Positions 54,550-63,555 of a stretch of 64,000 nucleotides of DNA are shown here, in pieces. The number at the start of each line of letters is the position of its first letter. Position 1 is the first letter of the stretch. The stretch is from Streptomyces cellostaticus. GTDB taxonomy: Bacteria > Actinomycetota > Actinomycetes > Streptomycetales > Streptomycetaceae. Position numbers and translations under genes: made by a program. The stretch lies in NCBI RefSeq assembly GCF_001513965.1, contig NZ_KQ948024.1, positions 1 through 64,000 of the forward strand, given 5' to 3'. The notes beneath the pieces were generated by a model, which made no database searches, was not told the DNA's origin, and saw only the letters and a list, made by a program, of their open reading frames with translations.

Positions 54550-55265
54550 CGCGGCGGTTCCCCTCCCCCGTCGGCCGGCACGGGCGGCTCCAACTTCACA
54601 CCGACACCCCTGAGGGTGTGCAGATAGCGGGGCCGGGCGGCCGTCTCCCCCAACTTCCGGCGGAGCCAGGACAGATGGACGTCGATGGTCTGGTCGTCGC
54701 CGTAGGACTGCTGCCAGACCTCGGCGAGGAGTTCCTTGCGCGGGACGACGACACCGGGGCGGCCGGCGAGGAAGGCCAGCAGGTCGAACTCCCTGCGGGT
54801 GAGGTCCAACTGCACGCCGTCCAGCTCGGCCTGGCGGCGCAGCGGGTCGACGGTCAGCCCGCCGACACGGATGACGGCGGACGGCGCGGCCTCCGCGCCG
54901 CTGGAGCGGGCCCGGCGCAGCACGGCCGCGATGCGGGCGGACAGGTGCTCGACCGAGAACGGCTTGGTCAGGTAGTCGTCCGCCCCGGCGTTCAGCAGCC
55001 GGACGATCTCCGTCTCGTCGTCCCTGGCGGTGGCGATGATGACGGGTACGTCCGTGATGCCGCGCAGCATCTTCAGCGCCTCGGAGCCGTCCAGGTCGGG
55101 CAGTCCGAGGTCCAGGATCACCAGGTCGAAACGGAAATGGGCGACCTCGCGCAGCGCCTCCAGTGCCGTACCGACGCTGCGCACGGTGTGCGAGGCGTCG
55201 GTCAGATGCCGGATGAGCGCCGAGCGTACGAACTGGTCGTCCTCGACCACGAGCACACTTGCCAT
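54546..55265 (-). CDS. OmpR/PhoB-family response regulator
   Basis: This 239-residue regulator has a receiver domain (phospho-acceptor Asp in LVILDLGLPD, Lys in LTKPF) and a winged-helix output domain (LTRREFDLLAFLAGR, then DVHLSWLRRKL). It precedes its kinase with coupled translation. Its target may include the adjacent chitinase, which is inference. Confidence 0.94.
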   Translation of the reverse strand: MASVLVVEDDQFVRSALIRHLTDASHTVRSVGTALEALREVAHFRFDLVILDLGLPDLDGSEALKMLRGITDVPVIIATARDDETEIVRLLNAGADDYLTKPFSVEHLSARIAAVLRRARSSGAEAAPSAVIRVGGLTVDPLRRQAELDGVQLDLTRREFDLLAFLAGRPGVVVPRKELLAEVWQQSYGDDQTIDVHLSWLRRKLGETAARPRYLHTLRGVGVKLEPPVPADGGGEPPR

Positions 55266-55364
55266 GCGCCGCACCGTACGCCATGCGGCGGAACCCGGTC
55301 CGGCGCCTGTGGATAACTCGGGGCAAGTGCGCACGGCGGTCACGCTGAGGCAGTATGGCCCGCG

Positions 55365-55874
55365 ATGCGCAGAGGACTCGTACACGTACTGGCGTGGCTG
55401 CTCGCGACGGGAGCGGCGGTCACGCTGTCGTGGTGGGGCGTGCACACGGTGATGGCCGGGACGGCGTACGACCCGCCGCGCGCCCTGCCCATCACGGCGG
55501 CCGACGCGACCGCGCAGGGCTCGAAGCCGCTGGATACGCCGCCCGCCACCCGGCCGTCCCCGTCGAAGAGCCCGTCGTCCGGGCCGTCGGCCTCCACCCC
55601 CTCCCGGACACCGGCCCCCGGCACCAGCCCCTCCCCCACGGCCACCTCCCCCGGTCGGGTCAAGGGCTACGACACCGACGGTGGCCGGGCGGTCTTCGAC
55701 CTGGGACCGGCAAGCGCCACGCTCGTCTCGGCGACCCCGGGGACGGGCTGGTCGATGCAGGTGTGGAAGACGGAGACATGGATCCGGGTGGAGTTCAGCA
55801 GGGGCGCGGACCGGGTGTCGGTGTTCTGCACCTGGCACGACGGGCCGCCGCATGTGGAGGTCGGCACCTACTGA
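55365..55874 (+). CDS. Membrane-anchored or secreted protein with Pro/Ser/Thr linker
   Basis: This 169-residue protein has one N-terminal hydrophobic segment (LVHVLAWLLATGAAVTLSWW), a Pro/Ser/Thr-rich linker (PSPSKSPSSGPSASTPS) and a C-terminal beta domain (TGWSMQVWKTETWIRVEF). It may be a cell-surface protein. No family is recognised. ATG 55365 lies 8 bases after CAGTAT, so it may be leaderless. It diverges from the response regulator. Confidence 0.75.
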   Translation: MRRGLVHVLAWLLATGAAVTLSWWGVHTVMAGTAYDPPRALPITAADATAQGSKPLDTPPATRPSPSKSPSSGPSASTPSRTPAPGTSPSPTATSPGRVKGYDTDGGRAVFDLGPASATLVSATPGTGWSMQVWKTETWIRVEFSRGADRVSVFCTWHDGPPHVEVGTY

Positions 55875-55884
55875 GCCGCCCGCG

Positions 55885-56754
55885 CTAACGGAACACCGAG
55901 GGTGGCGGGGCCGGGGAGGCCACCGCTGCCTCGTCCGTCACGGGTACGGCGCCGCCGGTGAAGTCGAGGAGCTGCCTGCCGTGCTCGACCCGGGCGGGGT
56001 GCGGGTCGGAGGCGGCACGGCGGGTGAGTTCGGCGAGCGGGAGCGGGAGGTCGGAGGCGACCAGGACGGCGTTGCCGAATCGCTTGCCGCGCAGTACGGC
56101 CGGGTCGGCGATCAGCGCGAGTTCCGCGAAGCGGGCGGCGGCGGTGGCGATCTGGCCACGCAGATGGGCGAGCGGCGGGCCGTCGGCGAGATTGGCGGCG
56201 TAGACGCCGGAGGGCTTCAGGGCTCGGCGGACCTCGTCCAGGAACTCGGTGGAGGTGAGGTGGGCGGGGGTCCGGGCGCCGCTGAAGACATCGGCGATGG
56301 CCAGGTCGGCCCAGCCGTCCGGCACCTTGGCCAGCCCCTCGCGGGCGTCCGCCGACCGCACCCGGATCCGGGCGTTCGGGTCCAACGGCAGCTCGCGGCG
56401 GACCAGTTGGACGAGTCGGGCGTCCCGCTCGACGACCTGCTGGGTGGAGCGGGGGCGGGTGGCGGCGACGTAGCGGGCGAGGGTGAGGGCGCCGCCGCCG
56501 AGGTGCACGGCCTGCACCGGCTTGCCGGGCGGGGCGACGAGGTCGATGACATGGCCGAGGCGGCGCTGGTACTCGAAGGAGAGGTACGCCGGGTCGTCCA
56601 GGTCGACGTGCGACTGGGGCGCCCCGTCGATCAGCAGCGTCCAGGCCCGGGAGCGCTCCGGGTCGGGTATGAGCTGTGCGAGCCCGCCGTCGACCGCTTC
56701 CACCACGGCCTCGACGGCGGCCGACCTGCGCCCTTTGTTCCTGGACCTGCCCAC
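55885..56754 (-). CDS. Spermidine-synthase-like methyltransferase-fold protein
   Basis: This 289-residue protein has a Rossmann-type SAM fold as in spermidine synthases (AVHLGGGALTLARYVA, then VVERDARLV and IRVRSADAREGL). The usual aminopropyltransferase DxD signatures are weak (ADVFSGARTPAHLTS), so I call it spermidine-synthase-like only. GTG 56754 lies 6 bases after a GAAAAT hexamer, so it may be leaderless. Confidence 0.82.
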   Translation of the reverse strand: MGRSRNKGRRSAAVEAVVEAVDGGLAQLIPDPERSRAWTLLIDGAPQSHVDLDDPAYLSFEYQRRLGHVIDLVAPPGKPVQAVHLGGGALTLARYVAATRPRSTQQVVERDARLVQLVRRELPLDPNARIRVRSADAREGLAKVPDGWADLAIADVFSGARTPAHLTSTEFLDEVRRALKPSGVYAANLADGPPLAHLRGQIATAAARFAELALIADPAVLRGKRFGNAVLVASDLPLPLAELTRRAASDPHPARVEHGRQLLDFTGGAVPVTDEAAVASPAPPPSVFR

Positions 56755-56788
56755 CGGTCCATTTTCGCAGGTGCCGCGGGCCTGCGCT

Positions 56789-57223
56789 TCACCGGCGGCT
56801 GTCGGCGGCCTCGATCAGCCGGGCCGCCTCCCCCAGGGCCCGGCGCAGCACCACCGGGTCGGTCGCGAGGTCGGCATCACCGGGCGGCAGCAGCCAGTCC
56901 GAGCCCTCCACCGGTGGCTCCGGGGTCAGCCGCAGCCCCTGCCCGTTCGTCTCGGTGCAGGTGCTGCCCGGCACGTCCCAGCAGGCGGCCGTGCCGGCCG
57001 GCACCAGGAAGCCGAGGGTGTCGCAGCCGTCGTCGTGCAGTACGGGCCCCACCGTCTCCCCTGCCCCGCGCCGCAGGATGTCGACCGCCTCCAGCCCCTG
57101 CCGGGCCGGCACCGTCACGAGGTCGCAGGCCGCGTCACCGTCATCGGCCGCCGGCGACGGTGACGCACCCGGTCTGCCTGATGTGCCCGATGTACAAGGA
57201 TCGTTGCTCTGGCTGGTCTCCAT
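56789..57223 (-). CDS. Uncharacterised Streptomyces protein (primase/polymerase-leader-like)
   Basis: This 144-residue protein includes VTVPARQGLEAVDILRR, GPVLHDDGCDTLGFLVPAGTAACWDVPG and GSDWLLPPGDA. These segments resemble the short N-terminal half of Streptomyces 'bifunctional primase/polymerase' annotations, but no catalytic residues are visible. I do not assign a function. ATG 57223 is chosen for GGAGG 5 bases upstream; GTG 57238 is possible. It diverges from the HTH/TPR regulator. Confidence 0.7.
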   Translation of the reverse strand: METSQSNDPCTSGTSGRPGASPSPAADDGDAACDLVTVPARQGLEAVDILRRGAGETVGPVLHDDGCDTLGFLVPAGTAACWDVPGSTCTETNGQGLRLTPEPPVEGSDWLLPPGDADLATDPVVLRRALGEAARLIEAADSRR

Positions 57224-57485
57224 GCCGGCCTCCACCACGCCTGTTGCAGTCCATGGTGTTCAACGCGCGAGAGCGTCAACGGCTACGGCACAAGTGCGCC
57301 GCAAAGGATGGCAGTTCATGGCAGATCGTGGATGAGATATCCGGTTTGTAGCCAAACACTGCGTGTCGGGTCCGACACAGCAGGTACGTTCTTGCCCGCC
57401 GGAACAAGGGTGTCACACGGACAACTCAGCCCGAATCCACCCCGGGGCCGGCATGGTTCGACGGTTCGCACGAGAGGACCCGGCC

Positions 57486-58958
57486 ATGGCGTCGTCAAGC
57501 GAGACCTCGTCGCAGCCCGAACGGCCACCACGGCCGAACCTCGCCTTCCGGCAGTTGCGCGGCCGGCGCTCACCGGCCGAGTTCGCCGCGCTGGTGCGGC
57601 GGGCCGCGCGGGACATCGGCGAGGCGGTGAGCTGCGACGCGCGCTACGTCGGCAGGGTCGAGGCGGGTGAGATCCGCTGCCCGAACTACGCGTACGAACG
57701 GGTGTTCCTCCATATGTTCCCCGGCCGCACGCTGACCGACCTCGGCTTCGCGCCGCGCTCGTCCGTCCGCGGACGCGGGGCGCGTACGGCCGCGGAGGCG
57801 ACGCCCTTGGCGCTCGGCACCGCTGAGACGCAGAGGGCCTGCGAGCCGTATGACACGCAGGACCCGTTCGACCCGCAGGATCCGTACGACACGCACGAGC
57901 CGTACGAGAACGACCCACTGAACCACGAGGAGAGCGACGTGCTGCGTCGCGCATTCATGACCGGCGGAGGCGTCACGATGGCCGCCGCCACGCTGGGCCC
58001 GCTGGGGCTCGCCACCGACGCCGCGGCGACGGCCCGGCCGCAGCGCCGCGCCGGAACCCCCGAGGCGGCCGCCCTGGAGGAAGCCGTCCGCCGCATCCGG
58101 CTGCTCGACGACCGGCACGGCGCGGACGGCCTGTACCGGCGCGCGGCGGCACCCCTGCGTGCCGCCTACGCACTGCTGGACGCCGGAGCGACCCGTCTGA
58201 CCACAGCCGAGAGGCTGCACTCGGGCGCCGGTGAACTGGCCATCTCCGTGGGCTGGCTGGCGCACGACTCCGGCCGCTTCGACGACGCCCGCTCGCACTA
58301 CGCGGAGGCGCTGGCCACCGCCCGTATGACCGGCGACCCGGGCCTTGAGGCCCACGCCTTCTGCAACACGGCGTTCCTGGCCCGCGACGCGGGCCGCCCC
58401 CGCGAGGCGGTACGCGCCGCGCAGGCCGCCCAACGCGTCGCCCGCCCCCTGAACTCACCGCGCCTGATGTCCCTGCTCGCCCTGCGTGAGGCGGGCGGCT
58501 GGGCGGGCCTCGCCGACCGCGCCGGCTGCGAACAGGCGCTGGCCCGCGCGCAGGCCCTCTTCGAGCGGGGCCACTCGGACGCCGACCCCGAGTGGATGAG
58601 CTTCTACGGAGAGGCCGAGCTGGAGGGGCTGGAGGCGCAGTGCTGGTCGACGTTGGGCGACTGGCGGCGTGCGTCCCGCCACGCCCGCCGCGCGGCGCAC
58701 CTCCAAGACCCCCACTTCACCCGCAACATCGCCCTCTACACGGCCGAACTCGCCGATGACCTGGCCCGCGGTGGTCGTCCCGACGAGGCGGCGCAGGCAG
58801 CGATGCGCGTTCTCGACCTGCTGGACCAGGTCCAGTCCTCCCGCATCCAGACGATGCTGGCGGGGACGGCGAGGGTACTGCTGCCGCATCGGCGGGCGTC
58901 GGGAGTCTCGGAGTTCATCGATCGGCACGCCTCACTGCCACGGGCTGGGCGGGCGTAG
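57486..58958 (+). CDS. HTH/TPR regulator, NsdA-like
   Basis: This 490-residue protein has an N-terminal XRE-like helix-turn-helix (about 20-80; CDARYVGRVEAGEIRCPN) and a C-terminal helical repeat region of TPR type (about 190-470). Between them lies an acidic spacer with repeated DPxD units (DPFDPQDPYDTHEPYEND). A hydrophobic segment (AAATLGPLGLA) follows. The layout matches the actinobacterial NsdA/NsdB-like regulators that modulate antibiotic production and development. ATG 57486 is chosen for GAGAGGA upstream; ATG 57453 is possible. Confidence 0.85.
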   Translation: MASSSETSSQPERPPRPNLAFRQLRGRRSPAEFAALVRRAARDIGEAVSCDARYVGRVEAGEIRCPNYAYERVFLHMFPGRTLTDLGFAPRSSVRGRGARTAAEATPLALGTAETQRACEPYDTQDPFDPQDPYDTHEPYENDPLNHEESDVLRRAFMTGGGVTMAAATLGPLGLATDAAATARPQRRAGTPEAAALEEAVRRIRLLDDRHGADGLYRRAAAPLRAAYALLDAGATRLTTAERLHSGAGELAISVGWLAHDSGRFDDARSHYAEALATARMTGDPGLEAHAFCNTAFLARDAGRPREAVRAAQAAQRVARPLNSPRLMSLLALREAGGWAGLADRAGCEQALARAQALFERGHSDADPEWMSFYGEAELEGLEAQCWSTLGDWRRASRHARRAAHLQDPHFTRNIALYTAELADDLARGGRPDEAAQAAMRVLDLLDQVQSSRIQTMLAGTARVLLPHRRASGVSEFIDRHASLPRAGRA

Positions 58959-58982
58959 CGACGAGACCGCGGGTGCGTGGGG

Positions 58983-59035
58983 CTGATCGCGCCCACGCGG
59001 CGGAGCCGCATATCGATACAGCCCCGCGCCCCTTC
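58983..59035. repeat. Dispersed intergenic repeat, copy B (inverted)
   Basis: The reverse complement of this stretch matches copy A at 39492-39540 almost throughout, including GGGGCGCGGGGCTGTATCGA and CGGCTCCGCCGCGTGGGCG. It lies between two convergent genes. Confidence 0.75.
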
Positions 59036-59072
59036 AGGGCATGGGCAAGCGAAACCCGCACCAGGCACCCGG

Positions 59073-59669
59073 CTACCCCGCCAGGTGCCCCAGGTCGTTC
59101 CAGCTCTCGATCGCCGGCTGCCCGTAGGCCCAGCCCAGCACAGACAGCGAGGTCGGGTTCAGCCGTATCCGGGCGGCGAACTCCAGCGGCAGCCCCAGCC
59201 AGCGCGCACCGATGGACCGCAGGATGTGCCCGTGGGCGAAGACCAGCACGTCACGGTCGGCCGCGCGCGCCCACGCGACGACCTCGTCCGCGCGCGCGGT
59301 GACCTCCGCGAGGCTCTCCCCCTGCGGGACTCCGTCCCGCCAGATCAGCCAGCCCGGCCGGACGGCCTGGATCTCGGCGGGGGTCATGCCCTCGTACGCG
59401 CCGTAGTCCCACTCCATCAGCGTGTCCCAGGACTCGGCGCGTTCGCCGAACCCGGCCAGCTCGCACGTCTCACGCGCGCGTGCCAGCGGGCTGGTCCGCA
59501 CCTCGACCCCGGGCAGCCCGTCGAACGGCGCCCGGTGCAGCCGCTCGCCCAGCAGCTTGGCTCCGCGCCGGCCCTCCTCCAAGAGCGGCACATCGGTCCT
59601 GCCGGTGTGCTTGCCGGACAGCGACCATTGCGTCTGTCCGTGCCGGGCCAGCAGGATGCGCGGTGCCAT
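59073..59669 (-). CDS. Histidine-phosphatase / phosphoglycerate-mutase-like enzyme
   Basis: This 198-residue protein has the phosphatase RHG motif (LLARHGQTQWS, phospho-His), EWDYGAYEGMT and the second catalytic HGHILRSIG. It dephosphorylates a small substrate that the sequence does not reveal. Length is normal. ATG 59669 has AAAGG upstream. Confidence 0.9.
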   Translation of the reverse strand: MAPRILLARHGQTQWSLSGKHTGRTDVPLLEEGRRGAKLLGERLHRAPFDGLPGVEVRTSPLARARETCELAGFGERAESWDTLMEWDYGAYEGMTPAEIQAVRPGWLIWRDGVPQGESLAEVTARADEVVAWARAADRDVLVFAHGHILRSIGARWLGLPLEFAARIRLNPTSLSVLGWAYGQPAIESWNDLGHLAG

Positions 59670-59880
59670 GGGGGACCTTTCCGGAGAGGGACGCCAAGCA
59701 GACGCCGGAGAAAACAGAAGCGGAGTCCCTCCATCATCGCTCACGCCGGACAGGGGCAACCCGGCGGGCGATGTCGGCGTCTTTGAGGGCTGAAGCGCCC
59801 GCATGGCCGGGATATGGACAACGTAAAGTGGCACGGTCGCCCGCCGGGGCGCACCACAGCAGAAGGGGGAGGGCGATCGG

Positions 59881-60825
59881 ATGCCGCAGACCGAGACACC
59901 GGGCACCGAGGTGGTCCCGCGGACCCGGCTGCGGTGGTGGACCGAGCTTCCGCTGATCCTGCTGGTCTACGGCTGCTACTCGGCAGGCCGCCTCCTCGCC
60001 CGCGGTGACGTCTCCTCCGCCGTCGACCACGGCCTGGCGATCCTGCGTATCGAGAAGCTCCTGCACCTCAACGCCGAGCACCCGCTCAACCGGCTGTTCA
60101 CGCGCGAGCCCTGGCTCGGCGTACCGGCCGACTTCTGGTACGCCTCGCTGCACTACCTGATCACGCCCGCCATCCTGATCTGGCTGTTCCGGGCCCGCAC
60201 CGCGCACTACCGCGCGGCCCGCACCTGGCTGATGGCATCCACGTTCATCGGCCTGATCGGCTTCACCCTGCTGCCCACCTGCCCGCCCCGCCTGCTCTCC
60301 GCGGACCACGGCTTCGTCGACACGATGGCCCACTACAGCTCGTACGGCTGGTGGGGCGGTGAGGCCAGCGCCCCGCGCGGCATGGGCGCCATGACCAATC
60401 AGTACGCGGCGATGCCGAGCCTGCACGTGGGCTGGGCGCTGTGGTGCGGGGTCATGCTGTGGCGCCACGGCGGCACGCGCCTGATGAAGGTCTTCGGCGT
60501 CGCCTACCCGTTGCTGACCGCGCTCGTCGTCATGGGCACCGCCAACCACTACTTCCTGGACGCGGTCGCGGGCGTGGCCGTGATGGGCGTGGGCCTGCTG
60601 CTCGCGCCGCGCGTGATGCGCGGTGCAGACCTGCTCCGGGCCCGCCTGAGCCGTCGTACAACACCGGTCCCGGAGAGCACGGGCTCCCCGATTGTCAGTG
60701 CCGGATGCCAGACTTCCGCGGGTGAGCGAATTCCACGGCAGCGCGAGTCGCAGCGCGCATCCGCAGCCGAACCGGACGCCTCCCCCAGCGACGCGGGCGA
60801 AGGGGCTCCGGCAGCGGCTCGCTGA
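59881..60825 (+). CDS. PAP2-family membrane enzyme (inositol phosphoryl-transferase-like)
   Basis: This 314-residue membrane protein has about six segments and the PAP2 signatures AAMPSLHVGWALW and GTANHYFLDAVAG. It resembles Aur1-type inositol phosphorylceramide synthases and bacterial phosphatidylinositol-type transferases. The last roughly 50 residues are polar and overlap the next gene by about 104 bases in another frame. The substrate is not known. Confidence 0.88.
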   Translation: MPQTETPGTEVVPRTRLRWWTELPLILLVYGCYSAGRLLARGDVSSAVDHGLAILRIEKLLHLNAEHPLNRLFTREPWLGVPADFWYASLHYLITPAILIWLFRARTAHYRAARTWLMASTFIGLIGFTLLPTCPPRLLSADHGFVDTMAHYSSYGWWGGEASAPRGMGAMTNQYAAMPSLHVGWALWCGVMLWRHGGTRLMKVFGVAYPLLTALVVMGTANHYFLDAVAGVAVMGVGLLLAPRVMRGADLLRARLSRRTTPVPESTGSPIVSAGCQTSAGERIPRQRESQRASAAEPDASPSDAGEGAPAAAR

Positions 60826-61957
60826 GCTGCGCGGCCTTGACGTACCGGCCAAGGCGCTGGACGCGCGCGCCCTCGCGGCGCTGGCCGCGAACCCCGGGTG
60901 CCGCAGACGGTCGATCCTGGACGGCGCCGGGGTGGACAAGGCGGCGCTGGCGAGCGCGCTGGGCGCGCCCTCCGGTTTCGGTCAGTCGCAGTTCGCGCTG
61001 ACCCGGGGCAACGCGTTCGAGGCGCGGGTGAAGGCGGACGGCGGCGCGGAGCTGCTGCGGCTGGTGCACTCCCGCCTCGACCCGGGCGCCGAGCCGCCCG
61101 CCGGGGCTGCCGTCCCCGACCTGTCCGCGCTCGGCCCCGAGGGGCGTACGGCCCGTACGGCGCTGGCGCTGCGCGAGGCCGTCGCCGCGGGCGGCTGGAC
61201 GCTCCTTGACCACCCGATGCTGGCCCTGGACGTGGCGGGCTCGCTCGCCTTCCTGGAGCCGGACGCGGTGGTGGTGCACCCGGACGGCAGCTGGACGGTC
61301 GTGGAGATCAAGTCCTTCCCGATGCTGGACGGTTCGGCCGACCCGGCGAAGGTGGGCGCGGCCGCCCGGCAGGCGGCGGTGTACGTACTGGCCCTGGAGG
61401 CGGTCGCGGCCCGCCTCGACCCCGTGCCACCGGTACGGCACCGGGTGCTTCTCGTGTGCCCGAAGGACTTCTCCAACCTGCCCACCGGCTCCGCCGTCGA
61501 CGTACGCAAGCAGCGCGCGGTCACCGCCCGCCAGCTGGCCCGGCTCACCCGCATCGAGGAGATCGCCGACACCCTGCCGGAGGGCACCTGTTTCGCCCCG
61601 GACCGGCCGGCCGAGGAGCTGACGGCTGCCGTGGAGGCGGTCCCGGCGGCCTACGCACCCGAGTGCCTGTCCGCCTGCGAACTGGCCTTCCACTGCCGGG
61701 AACGCTCCCGCGCGGCCGATGCCGTGACCCGTCTGGGCCGCCCCCTGCGTGCGGAACTGGGCGGCCTGACGACGGTCGAGGACGTCCTCGCGGCGGCCCG
61801 CGGCGACAGCGGCGACCCCGACGACCCGGCGGTGGCAGCCCTGCGCCGGGCGGCTGCCCTGCGCGCGGAAGCCCTGGCACAGAGCGTCGGCCGGGAAGCG
61901 GCCCTGCGCGCGGAGACACGCGCCACGGCCGGCCGGGAGGTGGCCTCTTGTCGCTGA
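60722..61957 (+). CDS. RecB/Cas4-like PD-(D/E)XK nuclease with Fe-S cysteines
   Basis: This 411-residue protein has the RecB-type nuclease motifs in order: GNAFEARV at 96-103, D181 in LEPDAVVV, E195-I-K197 in VVEIKSF and QAAVY (Q217 and Y221). Four cysteines flank the fold as in Cas4/AddB: C60 and C315-x3-C319-x5-C325, which should bind a 4Fe-4S cluster. It is the first gene of the terminal operon. GTG 60722 is chosen; the start overlaps the PAP2 gene by 104 bases, so a later start is possible. Confidence 0.8.
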   Translation: MSEFHGSASRSAHPQPNRTPPPATRAKGLRQRLAELRGLDVPAKALDARALAALAANPGCRRRSILDGAGVDKAALASALGAPSGFGQSQFALTRGNAFEARVKADGGAELLRLVHSRLDPGAEPPAGAAVPDLSALGPEGRTARTALALREAVAAGGWTLLDHPMLALDVAGSLAFLEPDAVVVHPDGSWTVVEIKSFPMLDGSADPAKVGAAARQAAVYVLALEAVAARLDPVPPVRHRVLLVCPKDFSNLPTGSAVDVRKQRAVTARQLARLTRIEEIADTLPEGTCFAPDRPAEELTAAVEAVPAAYAPECLSACELAFHCRERSRAADAVTRLGRPLRAELGGLTTVEDVLAAARGDSGDPDDPAVAALRRAAALRAEALAQSVGREAALRAETRATAGREVASCR

Positions 61958-63555
61958 TCGCCACCCTGGCCCGGCTGGAGGCCGTCAGCACCGGACGCGC
62001 CCAGCCCACCGCGACCGTCCGCCACCGCCATCTGTCCGGCCACCCCCTGGTCCTCGTGCCGCTCACCACCGCCGGTGAGGCCGGCGCCCCGCTCGGCGCG
62101 CTGGTGGGCACCGACCGGGACGCGCCGCGCCTGCTGGTCGTACCGCAGCCCCGCGACCGCGACCTGCGCTTCGCGTTCCTCGCCGACCTGGCCGACGTCG
62201 TCCTGCCGTACCTCGACTCCTGTGCGCAGGCCGTCGAGGCGGCCGAGCGCACCGAGACCGACCCGGAGACGGGCAAGCGGGTCAAGGTCGAGGTCGAGCT
62301 GTGCGCGGACGCGCCCCAGCTGATCGTGCCGAGCCGGGCGGGCCTGGACTACCTACGGCTGCTCGGCCGCTCCATGCGCTTTCGCCGTACCGCCGAGCAG
62401 GACCCGGAGACCCCCCACCCCGCACCGCCCCGCATCCCCCTGCTCGGCCGCTGGCTGACCCACTACGGCGAGCGGGCCCGGGTACCCGGTTCCTCGCTCC
62501 TGCTGGCGCTCACCGAGGTACTGTCCCGGCACTGGGCGACCGGCCAGTCCAGCCTGGAGGACCAGCACCTGGGCGCGCTGCTCGCCTGGATCGACCCTCC
62601 CGGGGACGACACCGGAGCCGAGGCCGCCCGCCGGGCCGAACTCGCCCGCGACGCCGACGGCCAGCTGCTGTGCCCGCCGGCCGGCCCGGCCACCGACCCG
62701 GCGTTCGACAACAAGCTCCTGGCCCCGGCCATCGAGCGCTACGACCGCGCCCGCACCGCACTGGCCGCCGCCGAGGACGCCCTGGAGGCCGACGACCGGC
62801 TGGCCGCGCTCACCGCCGCCGAGCGGGAGATCCGCGACCTGGTGGAAAGCCGCACCCGACCCACCTGGGACGCGGTGTGGCGGGGCCTGGACCTGCTGCG
62901 GGCGCTGCCGGAGGGCGCGCGCGTCGAGGAGCGCTGGACCCGCGACCGCTGGTCGTTCACCGGTCACCGCGACCGGGTTCTGGCCGGCGAGCCCCCGCAG
63001 CCGCGCCGCGACGACGCGGTGACGGCGGCGAACAAGCTGGCCACGCGGGAGCGCGAACAGGCCCGCCTCGAGGCGCAGGAGGCGCTGGACGACCCGCTGG
63101 TGATGGCGGGGCGGCGGCTGGCCGGGGAGGCGTTCGCGGGCGAGGTGACCGATGTCGTCATGGCGTACAGCGAGGGCAAGCGGCCCAGCCCGCGCCCGCT
63201 GGTGACGGTCCGCACGGACGACCGGCCTCATCTGGCGGAGCGCGCGAAGGTGTACCGCTCGCTGGACGGCAAGCCGCAGGCGGCCGAGTTCGCCGGCTAC
63301 GAGGGCTCCCCGGACGAGGGCGAGGGCTTCCTCGTCGTCCTGCGGATCGTGGACAAGATGGGCCGGGGCAAGGAGCCCGAGCCCGGTTCGGTGCCGGAGA
63401 AGGGCGACGCGGTGTGCTTCACCCTCTTCGAGCACGAGCAGCGCGGCGGCGCGAAGCTGCCCGACCCGGAGGAGACCCCGTGGACACACGGCGGCCCGCC
63501 GGGCGAGGCCGTAGGGGAAGCCCCTGACACCCTGACCGAGGAGGACGTGCTGTGA
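61948..63555 (+). CDS. Unknown protein, middle gene of the nuclease-helicase operon
   Basis: This 535-residue protein has no recognised domain. The N half is mixed alpha/beta, and the middle is helical with charged segments (ARTALAAAEDALEADDRLAAL). The C part looks like beta strands in a barrel (PLVTVRTDDRPHLAERAKVY, then GFLVVLRIVDKMG). TTG 61948 follows GGGAGG by 7 bases and overlaps the nuclease stop by 10 bases. A possible role is to bridge nuclease and helicase. Confidence 0.75.
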   Translation: MSLIATLARLEAVSTGRAQPTATVRHRHLSGHPLVLVPLTTAGEAGAPLGALVGTDRDAPRLLVVPQPRDRDLRFAFLADLADVVLPYLDSCAQAVEAAERTETDPETGKRVKVEVELCADAPQLIVPSRAGLDYLRLLGRSMRFRRTAEQDPETPHPAPPRIPLLGRWLTHYGERARVPGSSLLLALTEVLSRHWATGQSSLEDQHLGALLAWIDPPGDDTGAEAARRAELARDADGQLLCPPAGPATDPAFDNKLLAPAIERYDRARTALAAAEDALEADDRLAALTAAEREIRDLVESRTRPTWDAVWRGLDLLRALPEGARVEERWTRDRWSFTGHRDRVLAGEPPQPRRDDAVTAANKLATREREQARLEAQEALDDPLVMAGRRLAGEAFAGEVTDVVMAYSEGKRPSPRPLVTVRTDDRPHLAERAKVYRSLDGKPQAAEFAGYEGSPDEGEGFLVVLRIVDKMGRGKEPEPGSVPEKGDAVCFTLFEHEQRGGAKLPDPEETPWTHGGPPGEAVGEAPDTLTEEDVL

